Source: Chitinophaga sp. GbtcB8
GTDB lineage: Bacteria; Bacteroidota; Bacteroidia; Chitinophagales; Chitinophagaceae
Assembly (NCBI RefSeq): GCF_019091455.1
Contig: NZ_JAGXJN010000032.1
Span: 1-64,000 of the forward strand
Length of the DNA stretch: 64,000 nucleotides
Direction of reading: 5' to 3'
Numbering within the stretch: position 1 is the stretch's first letter; every line of letters begins with the position of its first letter. Position numbers and translations under genes: made by a program. Under the pieces are notes generated by a model. The model was not told where the DNA came from, searched no databases, and was given only the letters and a program-made list of their open reading frames with translations. Of this stretch, positions 35,238-44,048 are shown piece after piece.

Positions 35238-36935
35238 ATGCAAAATTTCATATTAGCGGTAAGGGGTATAGTTACCAGCTTGCTTTTCCTGGCAATCTTT
35301 ACCACAGCTAAAGCGCAAACACCTGCCAGCAAAATATTCACCAAAGCAGACACATTACGGGGCAGTATTACCCCGGAACGCGCCTGGTGGGACCTTATAC
35401 GATATGACATTACCGTTAAGCCGGACTACGAAAGTAAAACCATCAGCGGCTCCAATACCATCACCTATAAAGTGGTAAGCGATAACAAAAAGCGCATGAT
35501 GCAGATAGACCTGCAGGAGCCCCTGGTAATTGATAGCATCCTGTTTAATCATTCGGGCAGGCTTCATTTTACCAAAGAAGGTAATGCCTGGCATGTAGCG
35601 GTTCCTGAACAGAAAAAAGCTACGGAAGGGAACGTGACTGTTTATTACCACGGGCAGGTCAGGGTATCTGTCCGCCCGCCATGGTCTGCCGGCTGGACCT
35701 TCACAAAAGATTCCCTGGGCCGCCCCTGGATGACCGTTACCTGCCAGGGCTCCGGTGCATCTGTATGGTATCCCTGCAAAGATCACCAGAGTGATGAGCC
35801 GGATAAAGGCGCCTCCTTAACGGTTATTGTTCCGGATACCTTGGTAGCTGTTGCCAACGGCAGGCTTCAGCTGAAAAAAGATAACGCAGACGGCACTACT
35901 ACCTACAAATGGGCGGTGGTAAACCCTATCAGCAATTACTGCATCATACCTTATATTGGCAAGTACGTAAACTTCAGTGAAAAATATGCCTGCGAAAAAG
36001 GCGCGCTGGATGTTAACTACTGGGTGCTGGATTATAATTTGACCAGGGCAAAAGAGTATATGCCGCCGCAGGTGCATAATATGCTTAAAAGCTTTGAGTA
36101 CTGGTTTGGGCCTTACCCCTTTTATGAAGATGGATACCAGCTCATAGAAACCTCGCATTCCGGCATGGAGCACCAGAGCGCAGTATCTTATGGCAATAAA
36201 TATAAATTCGGGTATGGCGGCAGGGATGGCTCAGGAACCGGCTGGGGCATGAAGTGGGACTTTATCATTATTCATGAAAGCGGCCATGAATGGTTTGGCA
36301 ATAATATCACCAGCAAAGATCTGGCTGATATGTACATACACGAAGGTTTTACCAATTACAGTGAAACACTTTTCATTGACTATATTTTCGGGAAAGATGC
36401 CGCCAATGCCTATAATGCAGGCATACGCAGAGGTATAAAGAACGACCGGCCTGTTATTGCAAAATATGATGTGAATGACCAGGGCAGCGGCGATATGTAT
36501 CCCAAACCATCCAACATGCTGCACGCTATACGGCATGGGCTGGATAATGATACCCTGTTCCGGCAAATACTGCGGGGCATGAATAAAACATTCTACCATC
36601 AAACCGTTACCACACAGCAAATTGAAAACTACATTTCTAAACAGGCGCATTACGACTACAGCAAAGTGTTTGATCAGTATTTGCGGACCACGCAAATACC
36701 CCGGCTTGAATTTTATTTAGACCAGGACCATAAAAACGCGTTCTACCGCTGGACCAATTGTGTAAGCGGTTTTAACCTGCCGCTGGTGCTGCAAAATGAA
36801 AACGCAAAGCTGAAAGTTATACCAACAGAAAGCTGGAAAAAACAGCCGTTGAAAAGCAATGAGGCACCATTGTTTGATACGGCCGCTATTGTGAAGATGT
36901 ATTACATCACAGCAGCGGTGGTGGAGAAGAATTAA
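35238..36935 (+). CDS. M1 family metallopeptidase (aminopeptidase-like)
   Basis: The 565-residue secreted protein has a signal peptide ending near TAKAQT; ATG 35238 is preferred over the GTG at 35232. It has an N-terminal beta-saddle domain, the exopeptidase loop as SGMEHQS instead of the usual GAMEN, and the zinc motif HESGHEWFGN (H346, E347, H350) with the third ligand E369 in HEGFTNY. The C-terminal helical domain is short. The GMEH variant occurs in bacterial M1 enzymes of this subgroup. It probably trims peptides in the periplasm or on the surface. Confidence 0.9.
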   Translation: MQNFILAVRGIVTSLLFLAIFTTAKAQTPASKIFTKADTLRGSITPERAWWDLIRYDITVKPDYESKTISGSNTITYKVVSDNKKRMMQIDLQEPLVIDSILFNHSGRLHFTKEGNAWHVAVPEQKKATEGNVTVYYHGQVRVSVRPPWSAGWTFTKDSLGRPWMTVTCQGSGASVWYPCKDHQSDEPDKGASLTVIVPDTLVAVANGRLQLKKDNADGTTTYKWAVVNPISNYCIIPYIGKYVNFSEKYACEKGALDVNYWVLDYNLTRAKEYMPPQVHNMLKSFEYWFGPYPFYEDGYQLIETSHSGMEHQSAVSYGNKYKFGYGGRDGSGTGWGMKWDFIIIHESGHEWFGNNITSKDLADMYIHEGFTNYSETLFIDYIFGKDAANAYNAGIRRGIKNDRPVIAKYDVNDQGSGDMYPKPSNMLHAIRHGLDNDTLFRQILRGMNKTFYHQTVTTQQIENYISKQAHYDYSKVFDQYLRTTQIPRLEFYLDQDHKNAFYRWTNCVSGFNLPLVLQNENAKLKVIPTESWKKQPLKSNEAPLFDTAAIVKMYYITAAVVEKN

Positions 36936-36943
36936 GAATTAAT

Positions 36944-36988
36944 AATAAAGAGGGTGATATTTCAATTTGAAGTATCGCCCTCTTTATT
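36944..36988. terminator. Terminator after the M1 peptidase gene
   Basis: AATAAAGAGGGTGATA and TATCGCCCTCTTTATT form a near-perfect 16-bp stem with a 13-nt loop. A- and T-rich arms allow action on both strands. Confidence 0.8.
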
Positions 36989-37362
36989 ATGCGGGTTGCT
37001 AAAAATGCATTTCACCGGCGTACCGGCCCTCCAATTATTAATTATTCATTCCTAGGCAACGCCCTCTTTCCTTCCTGTAATTTCCCCCATACTTCCCTCC
37101 ATCTCTCAAAAAATAATAATTTTTTTATTACAATCGATTGTTTTTTTACATTTGTCCAAGAATTACCACGTTAGAAACAATTTACCACGTTATCAGAAAA
37201 ACTAAAATCTTTCCATTTATGCGACTATGAGTTAAACACTAATTATTAATCAGATCTGTCTGTGCCGTGTATGCAAACGTTTGCAGTATTCGGCACTAAA
37301 TTCATTCGTACCGGCTAAACCGGTACCAGGCTTTCTTTTGCCATCACCTTAAATTTTCCGTT
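36989..37362 (+). promoter_or_regulatory. Leader of PUL 2 with promoter and several operator-like dyads
   Basis: In order: palindrome ACAATCGATTGT at 37130-37141; TACATTTG (TAnnTTTG -7 element) at 37147-37154; TTACCACGTTA twice, at 37163-37173 and 37182-37192 (19-bp period); LacI-type palindrome TGCAAACGTTTGCA at 37272-37285, nested in GTGCCG / CGGCAC (37262-37267, 37291-37296); and GTACCGG-CTAAA-CCGGTAC at 37308-37326. No clear TTG -33 is seen. Transcription from this -7 would give a leader of about 200 nt. No ORF in this stretch has family features. Confidence 0.5.
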
Positions 37363-40300
37363 ATGTTAAAACATTTACCCTCCTTACCTCCGCCAAGCAG
37401 GTTAAACTTCAGGCGGCTCCTTTTTACTATGATACCGCTGGCCGGCTTTTTTCCTGCAATGGCAGCCGGCAGCTTATCACTATCCGCACCCGCTACAGCC
37501 CTGTTCCAGGAAAAACAGTCACATGAAATAAGCGGCACTGTTACCGACGAATCAAATCAGCCATTACCTGGTGTTACCGTAACGCTGAAAGGCGGCGGCA
37601 GCGGCACAGTTACAGATGCCAGCGGCAAATATTTACTGCGCGTAAGTGCTGAAAGCGGCACGCTGGAATTTTCATCGCTTGGTTTTGACCGGCAGGAGGC
37701 TGCTTTCTCCAACGAGCGCACCACCGTTAACATCCAGCTGAAATCAAACCAGAAAGCATTGGGCGAAGTAGTAGTGGTAGGTTATGGCACCCAAAGAAAG
37801 GTGAACCTGCTGGGCGCTGTATCCGCAGTAAAGGTTGATCAGAAGATCACCAGCCGCTCCCTGCCTAATGCTTCTTCCGCCCTGGCCGGCCTGGTGCCCG
37901 GTCTGGCAGTTACCCAATCAACAGGTATGGCCGGTAAAAACCAATCCAGCCTGCTTATCAGAGGCCTGGGCACGGTAAACAACAGCAATCCGCTGGTGGT
38001 AGTGGATGGTATGCCGGATGTAGACATTAACCGGGTGAACGTAAATGATATTGAAAGCATATCCGTGCTGAAAGATGCTACGTCCGCATCCGTATATGGT
38101 TCCCGTGCCGCTAACGGGGTTATTCTCATCACCACCAAATCAGGCAAGGGGCAACGTAAAACAGTGCTCAGCTTCAACGGGAACTATGCCGTGCAAAAGC
38201 CCACTAAATCGTATGAATTCATGGCGGACTATCCGCGTGCGCTAACCCTGCAGCAGCGCGCAGCAGCGGTGAACACGCTCCGCTCCCAGTGGCTCTTTAA
38301 AGACGGCACCATTGACCAGTGGATGGCCCTGGACATGATAGATCCCCTGCGCTATCCGAATACAGACTGGTGGGATATTATTACATGCGATGGAGCTATC
38401 CAAAACTATAACCTGTCGGCCTCCGGCGGCAGTGATCAGTCCAACTTTTTTATATCTGTTGGTTTGCAGGATGAAAAAGGATTGCAGATCAATAATAATT
38501 TCAAACAATACAACGCCCGCTTTAATTATGACCACAAGCTCCGGAAAAATATAAATACGGGCGTAAGGTTTTACGGTAACTGGTCTAATTTTCTGTATGC
38601 GCTGGATGATGGTTTTACGGATGATAATTCCAGCAATACAGCCGGCTTTGACCTGCAGTATGCTATTGCCGGCATTACGCCGTACGACCCTGTGAGCGGG
38701 TATTACGGAGGGGTAATGGCTTACAATGAAGATGCGCAGGCGTACAATCCATACACCGTATACATTAATAACCTTACGCATAGGAACCGGCAGGAAGCGA
38801 ATGGCAGCATGTACCTCGACTGGTCGCCTATACCAGGTTTAACGGGCCGTGTAGATTATTCGCTGAATTACTACAATCAATTCAGCTGGAATGCAAATAC
38901 TCCTAACCGCTCATACAACTTCCAGAGCAATGCCTTTGGCAGCCGCGTGTATGTAGGCGACAACGCAGGTGTTAGTAACAACACAAGCACCGGTTACAAA
39001 ACAATGATGACCAGCCGTATCACCTATCACAAGGCCATCACCCGCAATCATGATCTGACCGCATTGGTGGTATATAGTGAAGAATACTGGTACGACCGGT
39101 TGCAGGGCACTTCCCGCAACGACCGCCTGTACCCTACCCTGCATGAAGTGGATGCAGCATTACCTGGCATCCAAAGCACCAGCGGCAGCTCCAATACAGA
39201 AGGCCTGCGCTCCTACATTGGCCGTATCAATTATAGCGCCTATGATAAATACCTGCTGGAAGTGAACGCCCGGTATGATGGCTCTTCCAAGTTCCTGCCG
39301 GGCAAACGTTTTGGTTTCTTCCCTTCTGTAGCACTGGGATGGCGTTTCACAGAAGAGAATTTTATGCAGCCCATTACCGGCCGCCTGCTCAGCAGTGGTA
39401 AGCTGCGTGTTTCTTACGGCGGTTTAGGTAATAACAGTGGCGTGGACCGCTATGAGCAGCTATCAACCCTGGCTAACAGTAACTACATGATTGGCGGTAA
39501 TATTGCCAAAGGTTTTGTGAACAAAAAAATGGTGAACCGTGATCTTTCCTGGGAATCAACCAAGGTGCTGAACATAGGGCTGGATCTTTCTTTCCTGGAT
39601 AGCCGCCTGGGTGTGGAGCTGGATTATTACGACCGCTTAACCACCGGTATGAACCGGCCTTCGGAAATGTCTAACCTGCTTACAGGCGCCTATACTGCGC
39701 CCCGCAAGAATATCGGCAACCTGCGGAACCGTGGTATAGAAGGTAACTTTTCATGGAACGACAAAGCCGGCGCTTTTTCTTACGGCCTTAACCTGAACGC
39801 TTCCTATAACAGAACTGCATTGGAAAAATGGAATGAGTTCCTGCCCAAAGGATATGTGTTCCTGGATATGCCTTACCACTTCCTGTACACCTATGAGGAC
39901 ATCGGCATTGCGCAAACCTGGCAGGATGTTTACAATGCAACACCGCAGGGCGCTTCACCCGGTGATATTATCCGCAAGGATGTAAACGGCGATGGGAAGA
40001 TAGACGCGAATGATAAAGTAGCTCATCCCAATGTGCAGCGCGACCGGCCCACCACTAATATCTCTCTGGGCGGCAGCGTATCCTGGAAAGGTATTGATCT
40101 TGGTTTTCTGATACAGGGCGCTACCGGCCGCAAGGATTACTGGATCAATAACTACAACAATGTGAACTTCGGCGCACAGCGTTACGCATCCACCTGGGAT
40201 CACTGGACCCAACCCTGGTCGCCTGAAAACCGCGATGGTGAATGGCCCCGCCTGGGCGGCTCCTCCAACCGTGAGGAAACCACTTTCTGGCTGGATGATC

Positions 40301-40518
40301 TCAGCTACATCCGTTTTAAGAATGTGCAGCTTGGCTACACGCTGCCGGCAAAACTGCTGAGCAGAGTAGGCCTCAGCACTTTCCGCATTTACTGCTCCGC
40401 GGAAAATATTGCTACCATTACCTCTTACCGTGGGCTTGATCCGGAAATGACAGGTAACAGAAGCAATGCCTATCCGCTGGTGAAATCGTACTCCGTTGGT
40501 ATTAACATGAGCCTTTAA
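37363..40518 (+). CDS. SusC/RagA family TonB-linked outer membrane transporter (PUL 2)
   Basis: The 1051-residue channel has a hydrophobic export signal at about residues 18-36 after a basic N-terminus. It has a CarboxypepD_reg-like domain (about 54-125: ISGTVTDESNQPLPGVTVTLKGG), LGEVVVVGYGTQRK, a plug (about 145-255: SLLIRGLGTVNNSNPLVVVDGMPD, SASVYGSRAANGVILITTKSGKG) and a barrel ending KSYSVGINMSL. There is no STN domain. It starts a long operon whose enzymes point to uronate-containing polymers. SusD begins 11 bp downstream. Confidence 0.95.
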   Translation: MLKHLPSLPPPSRLNFRRLLFTMIPLAGFFPAMAAGSLSLSAPATALFQEKQSHEISGTVTDESNQPLPGVTVTLKGGGSGTVTDASGKYLLRVSAESGTLEFSSLGFDRQEAAFSNERTTVNIQLKSNQKALGEVVVVGYGTQRKVNLLGAVSAVKVDQKITSRSLPNASSALAGLVPGLAVTQSTGMAGKNQSSLLIRGLGTVNNSNPLVVVDGMPDVDINRVNVNDIESISVLKDATSASVYGSRAANGVILITTKSGKGQRKTVLSFNGNYAVQKPTKSYEFMADYPRALTLQQRAAAVNTLRSQWLFKDGTIDQWMALDMIDPLRYPNTDWWDIITCDGAIQNYNLSASGGSDQSNFFISVGLQDEKGLQINNNFKQYNARFNYDHKLRKNINTGVRFYGNWSNFLYALDDGFTDDNSSNTAGFDLQYAIAGITPYDPVSGYYGGVMAYNEDAQAYNPYTVYINNLTHRNRQEANGSMYLDWSPIPGLTGRVDYSLNYYNQFSWNANTPNRSYNFQSNAFGSRVYVGDNAGVSNNTSTGYKTMMTSRITYHKAITRNHDLTALVVYSEEYWYDRLQGTSRNDRLYPTLHEVDAALPGIQSTSGSSNTEGLRSYIGRINYSAYDKYLLEVNARYDGSSKFLPGKRFGFFPSVALGWRFTEENFMQPITGRLLSSGKLRVSYGGLGNNSGVDRYEQLSTLANSNYMIGGNIAKGFVNKKMVNRDLSWESTKVLNIGLDLSFLDSRLGVELDYYDRLTTGMNRPSEMSNLLTGAYTAPRKNIGNLRNRGIEGNFSWNDKAGAFSYGLNLNASYNRTALEKWNEFLPKGYVFLDMPYHFLYTYEDIGIAQTWQDVYNATPQGASPGDIIRKDVNGDGKIDANDKVAHPNVQRDRPTTNISLGGSVSWKGIDLGFLIQGATGRKDYWINNYNNVNFGAQRYASTWDHWTQPWSPENRDGEWPRLGGSSNREETTFWLDDLSYIRFKNVQLGYTLPAKLLSRVGLSTFRIYCSAENIATITSYRGLDPEMTGNRSNAYPLVKSYSVGINMSL

Positions 40519-40528
40519 AAGTGTAACT

Positions 40529-42376
40529 ATGAAAACATCAATCATAAAAATATGCTGTATAACAGTGCTGGCCGGAATATCCGTTCTTAACAGCGGCTGT
40601 GTAAAAAACCTGCTGGACCAGGACCCGACCACTGAGCTTAATGAAGCTACTTTCTGGAAAACAGAAACCGATGCCACTATTGGTTTGATGGGCGCCTACG
40701 CAGATGTGCGGCCACTGTTTGACCGCGATTATTATTTCGATGGGCAATCGGAATACTTCCGTGTACGCAGCGCTACCAATAGCACTTCCAGCACGGATCT
40801 GCAAAAAGGAGCCGCCTACAATAATGCCGATTACAACCCCTCAGGCTATGGCGACAACTTCGATAACATGTACAAATACCTGTACGGTGGTGTGAACCGT
40901 ACCAATTATGTAATAGAGAACGTAACCAAAATGCTGCCCGCTGCCAGCAGCACTTCCCTGCCGGAGCTGGAAAGAGTGATCGGAGAAGCCCGCCTGCTGC
41001 GCGCAATGGTGTACCTGCGCCTGATCTCTATGTGGGGCGATGTGCCTTATATAGGCCATGTTATCTTCAACAACAGCGAAGTGGCCGGCCTAACGCGCAC
41101 GCCTATTGCACAGGTAAAAGATTCCATTCTTGCAGATCTTACTTACGCATATGAAAAGCTGCCGGAAAGAGCAGCAGAATTGGGTCGTGCCTCCAAACCC
41201 GCTGCGCTGGCCTTCCGGGGCAAAATGCAGCTTTACTGGGCATCCTGGAACCACTTTGGCTGGCCGGAGCTGGCTGGCTTCAAATCCAGTGAGGCCGATG
41301 CTATAACAGCCTACAATGCAGCTGCTGAAGATTTCAAAAAAGTGATCAATGATTATGGCCTTACACTTTTCCGCGGTGGCGAACCCGGTGTATGCGACCC
41401 GCCCGGCAAGGCTGATAACCTGCCCAATTATTATTACCTGTTTACACCCATCGCTAATGGCGATGCAGAAATGATCATGTCATTTACCCATGGCGGCACC
41501 GGCACCGGCCAGGGCGAGGAGCTGATGCGCGATGTAGCCGGCCGCTCCCATGAAGGATCACAGTGCTGGGTAACGCCCCGTTATGAAATAGCAGACCGTT
41601 ACCAGTCAACCGTTACCGGTGATTTTGCTCCTAAGCTGATCCCCATGGATCCTACCGCACCCGGCGCCCGTACGGCACTTAATTCAGCGCTGAACCCGCA
41701 AAGTTATACGAACCGCGACTATCGTATGAAGTCGTCCATTATGTGGGATTATGAAGTAAGCGTGGGCATGATATCGCTTAAATCAACAGGCTGGGTGCCT
41801 TTCATCTTTAAAACATGGAACCAGCCCATAACCATTGATGGCAAGACCTATACCACCTATAACACTGATGGCTGTAACTCCGGTTACGTGCTGCGTAAGT
41901 TCCTGCGCAACTATGCAGGTCAGGGCCGCAGTGATGGCGATTATGCCTGGCCGGTAATGCGCCTGGCAGATGTGTACCTTATGTATGCAGAAGCTACCAA
42001 TGCCGTGAATGGTCCGCAGGGCGATGCCATTGAGCTGGTGAACAGGATCCGCCACCGTGGCAACCTGCCGCCGCTGGCCGGCGACAAAACAGCCGGTAAA
42101 GACGCCTTTTTCAGCGCCATTGAGCAGGAACGTATTATAGAGCTGTTCGGTGAAGGGCACCGCTCTTTTGATCTGCGCCGCTGGAGGGCTATTGAAAGAG
42201 TATGGGGCCCTCCTTTTGGCAGTGGCGTATGGCGTATAGATACGCAGGGCGCACAGGTAACCCGCTATTTTCAAAACTCCTCTGAAAGGCTGTACCAGCA
42301 ATGTTACATTTTCAGAATACCGCCGGCTGAGCGTGACCGCAATCCTAGCCTGACACAGAACACACCCTGGTTATAA
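40529..42376 (+). CDS. SusD/RagB family surface glycan-binding lipoprotein (PUL 2)
   Basis: This is a 615-residue lipoprotein (lipobox VLNSGC, C24), longer than the average SusD. Conserved segments are PTTELNEATFWKTETDATIGLMGAYA, GVNRTNYVIENV, GEARLLRAMVYLRLISMWGDVPYI, YAWPVMRLADVYLMYAEATNAVNG and QERIIELFGEGHRSFDLRRWRAIE, ending in IPPAERDRNPSLTQN. It partners the PUL 2 SusC. The gene order SusC-SusD-two lipoproteins-lyases indicates one operon. Confidence 0.95.
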   Translation: MKTSIIKICCITVLAGISVLNSGCVKNLLDQDPTTELNEATFWKTETDATIGLMGAYADVRPLFDRDYYFDGQSEYFRVRSATNSTSSTDLQKGAAYNNADYNPSGYGDNFDNMYKYLYGGVNRTNYVIENVTKMLPAASSTSLPELERVIGEARLLRAMVYLRLISMWGDVPYIGHVIFNNSEVAGLTRTPIAQVKDSILADLTYAYEKLPERAAELGRASKPAALAFRGKMQLYWASWNHFGWPELAGFKSSEADAITAYNAAAEDFKKVINDYGLTLFRGGEPGVCDPPGKADNLPNYYYLFTPIANGDAEMIMSFTHGGTGTGQGEELMRDVAGRSHEGSQCWVTPRYEIADRYQSTVTGDFAPKLIPMDPTAPGARTALNSALNPQSYTNRDYRMKSSIMWDYEVSVGMISLKSTGWVPFIFKTWNQPITIDGKTYTTYNTDGCNSGYVLRKFLRNYAGQGRSDGDYAWPVMRLADVYLMYAEATNAVNGPQGDAIELVNRIRHRGNLPPLAGDKTAGKDAFFSAIEQERIIELFGEGHRSFDLRRWRAIERVWGPPFGSGVWRIDTQGAQVTRYFQNSSERLYQQCYIFRIPPAERDRNPSLTQNTPWL

Positions 42377-42418
42377 TAAAGTATAAACAATTTTTCCGCG
42401 ATGTTAAATCATTATACA

Positions 42419-42826
42419 ATGAAAAAATATTTCAGCATAGCAGGGTTGTTGCTGCTGGCAGCCTTTACCTGGATTGCCTGTACAAAAGAAAACCCGGTGG
42501 ATGAAGACGGGCTGCTGATCACCACCCGCGCCGAATGTTATGTAAGCAACTTTGAGCTGCTGGGCACCGACTTCCAGACCGTATTAACCGGGGCACCGCA
42601 GATCGATACTACCGCCTGCACGGTAAAGGCAAAAGTATTTTTTGGTACAGATCTTTCAAACCTTTACCCGCAGTTCTCCCTGGTAACAGATGCCAAGCTG
42701 GATCCCAAGATCACAGGCAAGGTTAACTTTTCAGACCTGGACCATCCTAAACAATACACGGTAATATCCGGCAACCGTCAGGTAAGGAAAACCTATACCG
42801 TATACATTACCGTACAGCAACCGTAG
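42419..42826 (+). CDS. Small surface lipoprotein, DUF5018-like
   Basis: The 135-residue lipoprotein runs from ATG 42419 (lipobox TWIAC, C21); an upstream in-frame ATG at 42401 is less likely. The body contains YVSNFELLGTDFQTVL, DTTACTVKAKVFFGTDLSNLYPQFSLVTDAKLDPKITG and a terminal YTVISGNRQVRKTYTVYITVQ. This is an Ig-like pattern seen in DUF5018-type PUL lipoproteins. It may be a surface glycan-binding accessory. Family assignment is by memory and moderate. Confidence 0.65.
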   Translation: MKKYFSIAGLLLLAAFTWIACTKENPVDEDGLLITTRAECYVSNFELLGTDFQTVLTGAPQIDTTACTVKAKVFFGTDLSNLYPQFSLVTDAKLDPKITGKVNFSDLDHPKQYTVISGNRQVRKTYTVYITVQQP

Positions 42827-42848
42827 TGCTCATTTTAAAACACGCAAC

Positions 42849-43838
42849 ATGCCAGTTAAACACTTAAAATATACATGGCTGCTACCTGCTTTCCTGCTGA
42901 TGATGGCAGCCTGCAAGGATGATAAATACGCACTGCCCACCGCAAAGGACGGGCTGCATAATGATTGTATTAAACGTACCCTGGGCCCGAACCTGGTGGG
43001 GCAGCCAATTGAGTTTGCCTATGCAATGGCCATTTTACCCAGCCAGGGAAAAATTGTTTCCGCACAAGTGGAAGCCTCTATTGCCGGGGCGCCGCAAACC
43101 TGGCTGCAGAATAATTCTTTTTACACTAACGGCAGCGGTGACGATGTGGGCATCCAGGTAGCTGATCCCTCCGTGAATGAAGGCGCAGTAACAAAGGTGA
43201 GCTTCACTAAAGATACCAGCGCCGCCACCTTGCGGTATTACTATTATATACCGGAAGAAGTACGCGGCAAAACCGTGAGGTTTACGTTCAACTCCAAAAG
43301 CAGCAACGGTGAAACCGTGAGTTACGCAATGGGCCCTTATACCATTTCCAAAATGGATATGAAGCTGGACATACCGGTAAAAGATGCGGCCAACTGTTTT
43401 ATTTCCATTGCAGACCTGGCAGCCTATAACAGCACAGATGCCGCTGCCAGCCCGGATAAGATAGACCTGGTATACCTTTACCGCTCCATACCCAATATAT
43501 CTTTTAATCATTCCCTGGTATCGCCGGGTGCTGACAAACAATACCTGCCTGGTGTGGCGCTGCCGCCCAATGCCAATAGAAGCACCAGGATCAGCAAGGT
43601 GTGGAACCTGCAGGATTTTAATCTTGCACGCTTGAAATATGGTGTTTATATTGATGATCTGGATTTTGAAAAGCTGGATATTTCCAACGCACCCAATTAC
43701 GCCATTAACATGAAGGAAGAAGCCGGTGCGTGGGTAGAAACTGCTGATGGTAAATACCGGGCTTATATTTTCATCAACAAGGTAAATAATGGCAGCAAAA
43801 GCGCTGTGATCAGCATAAAGCGGTATACGCTTAAATAG
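42849..43838 (+). CDS. DUF4466-family surface lipoprotein
   Basis: This is a 329-residue lipoprotein (lipobox MMAAC, C22). The N-terminal block DDKYALPTAKDGLHNDCIKRTLGPNLVGQPIEFAYAMA matches what I recall of DUF4466 proteins, which accompany SusCD pairs. Two beta-rich halves are visible (about 50-160 and 170-329), the second with DLVYLYRSIPNISFNHSLVSPGADKQYLPG. It is probably a surface glycan-binding protein. No catalytic motif is seen. It is co-transcribed in PUL 2. Confidence 0.7.
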   Translation: MPVKHLKYTWLLPAFLLMMAACKDDKYALPTAKDGLHNDCIKRTLGPNLVGQPIEFAYAMAILPSQGKIVSAQVEASIAGAPQTWLQNNSFYTNGSGDDVGIQVADPSVNEGAVTKVSFTKDTSAATLRYYYYIPEEVRGKTVRFTFNSKSSNGETVSYAMGPYTISKMDMKLDIPVKDAANCFISIADLAAYNSTDAAASPDKIDLVYLYRSIPNISFNHSLVSPGADKQYLPGVALPPNANRSTRISKVWNLQDFNLARLKYGVYIDDLDFEKLDISNAPNYAINMKEEAGAWVETADGKYRAYIFINKVNNGSKSAVISIKRYTLK

Positions 43839-43869
43839 GAAACCATGGTAAAAATCACGAACGTTATGA

Positions 43870-44028
43870 AGCAATTTTTCAGGGTACTGCATCCGCTACA
43901 ACGGCGGGTATGGAGTGGAATCTTATGCAGGGGTGAATGCTGTAGTAAAGCAGAACATTTACGCAGGTAACGGTAATGGTACAACGCAGGAAAAGATCAG
44001 TAGTGAAAAACAGATCCTCCTGCAATAA
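43870..44028 (+). pseudogene. 3' remnant of an unidentified PUL 2 gene
   Basis: A 52-codon frame without a start codon runs from just after a TGA to TAA 44026-44028. It reads SNFSGYCIRYNGGYGVESYA, then GVNAVVKQNIYAGNGNGTT and QEKISSEKQILLQ. The composition is clearly protein-like and the frame ends 20 bp before the next gene. The 5' part is absent, since only 31 bp separate it from the DUF4466 stop. It is most simply the tail of a deleted gene of this operon. The family is not recognised. Confidence 0.5.
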
Positions 44029-44048
44029 ACACTAAAATTTCAACCGGA

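Noticed and set aside
36989..37174. 61-codon ORF in the PUL 2 leader
   Set aside because: It runs through the -7 element and palindrome upstream of SusC and has no family features.
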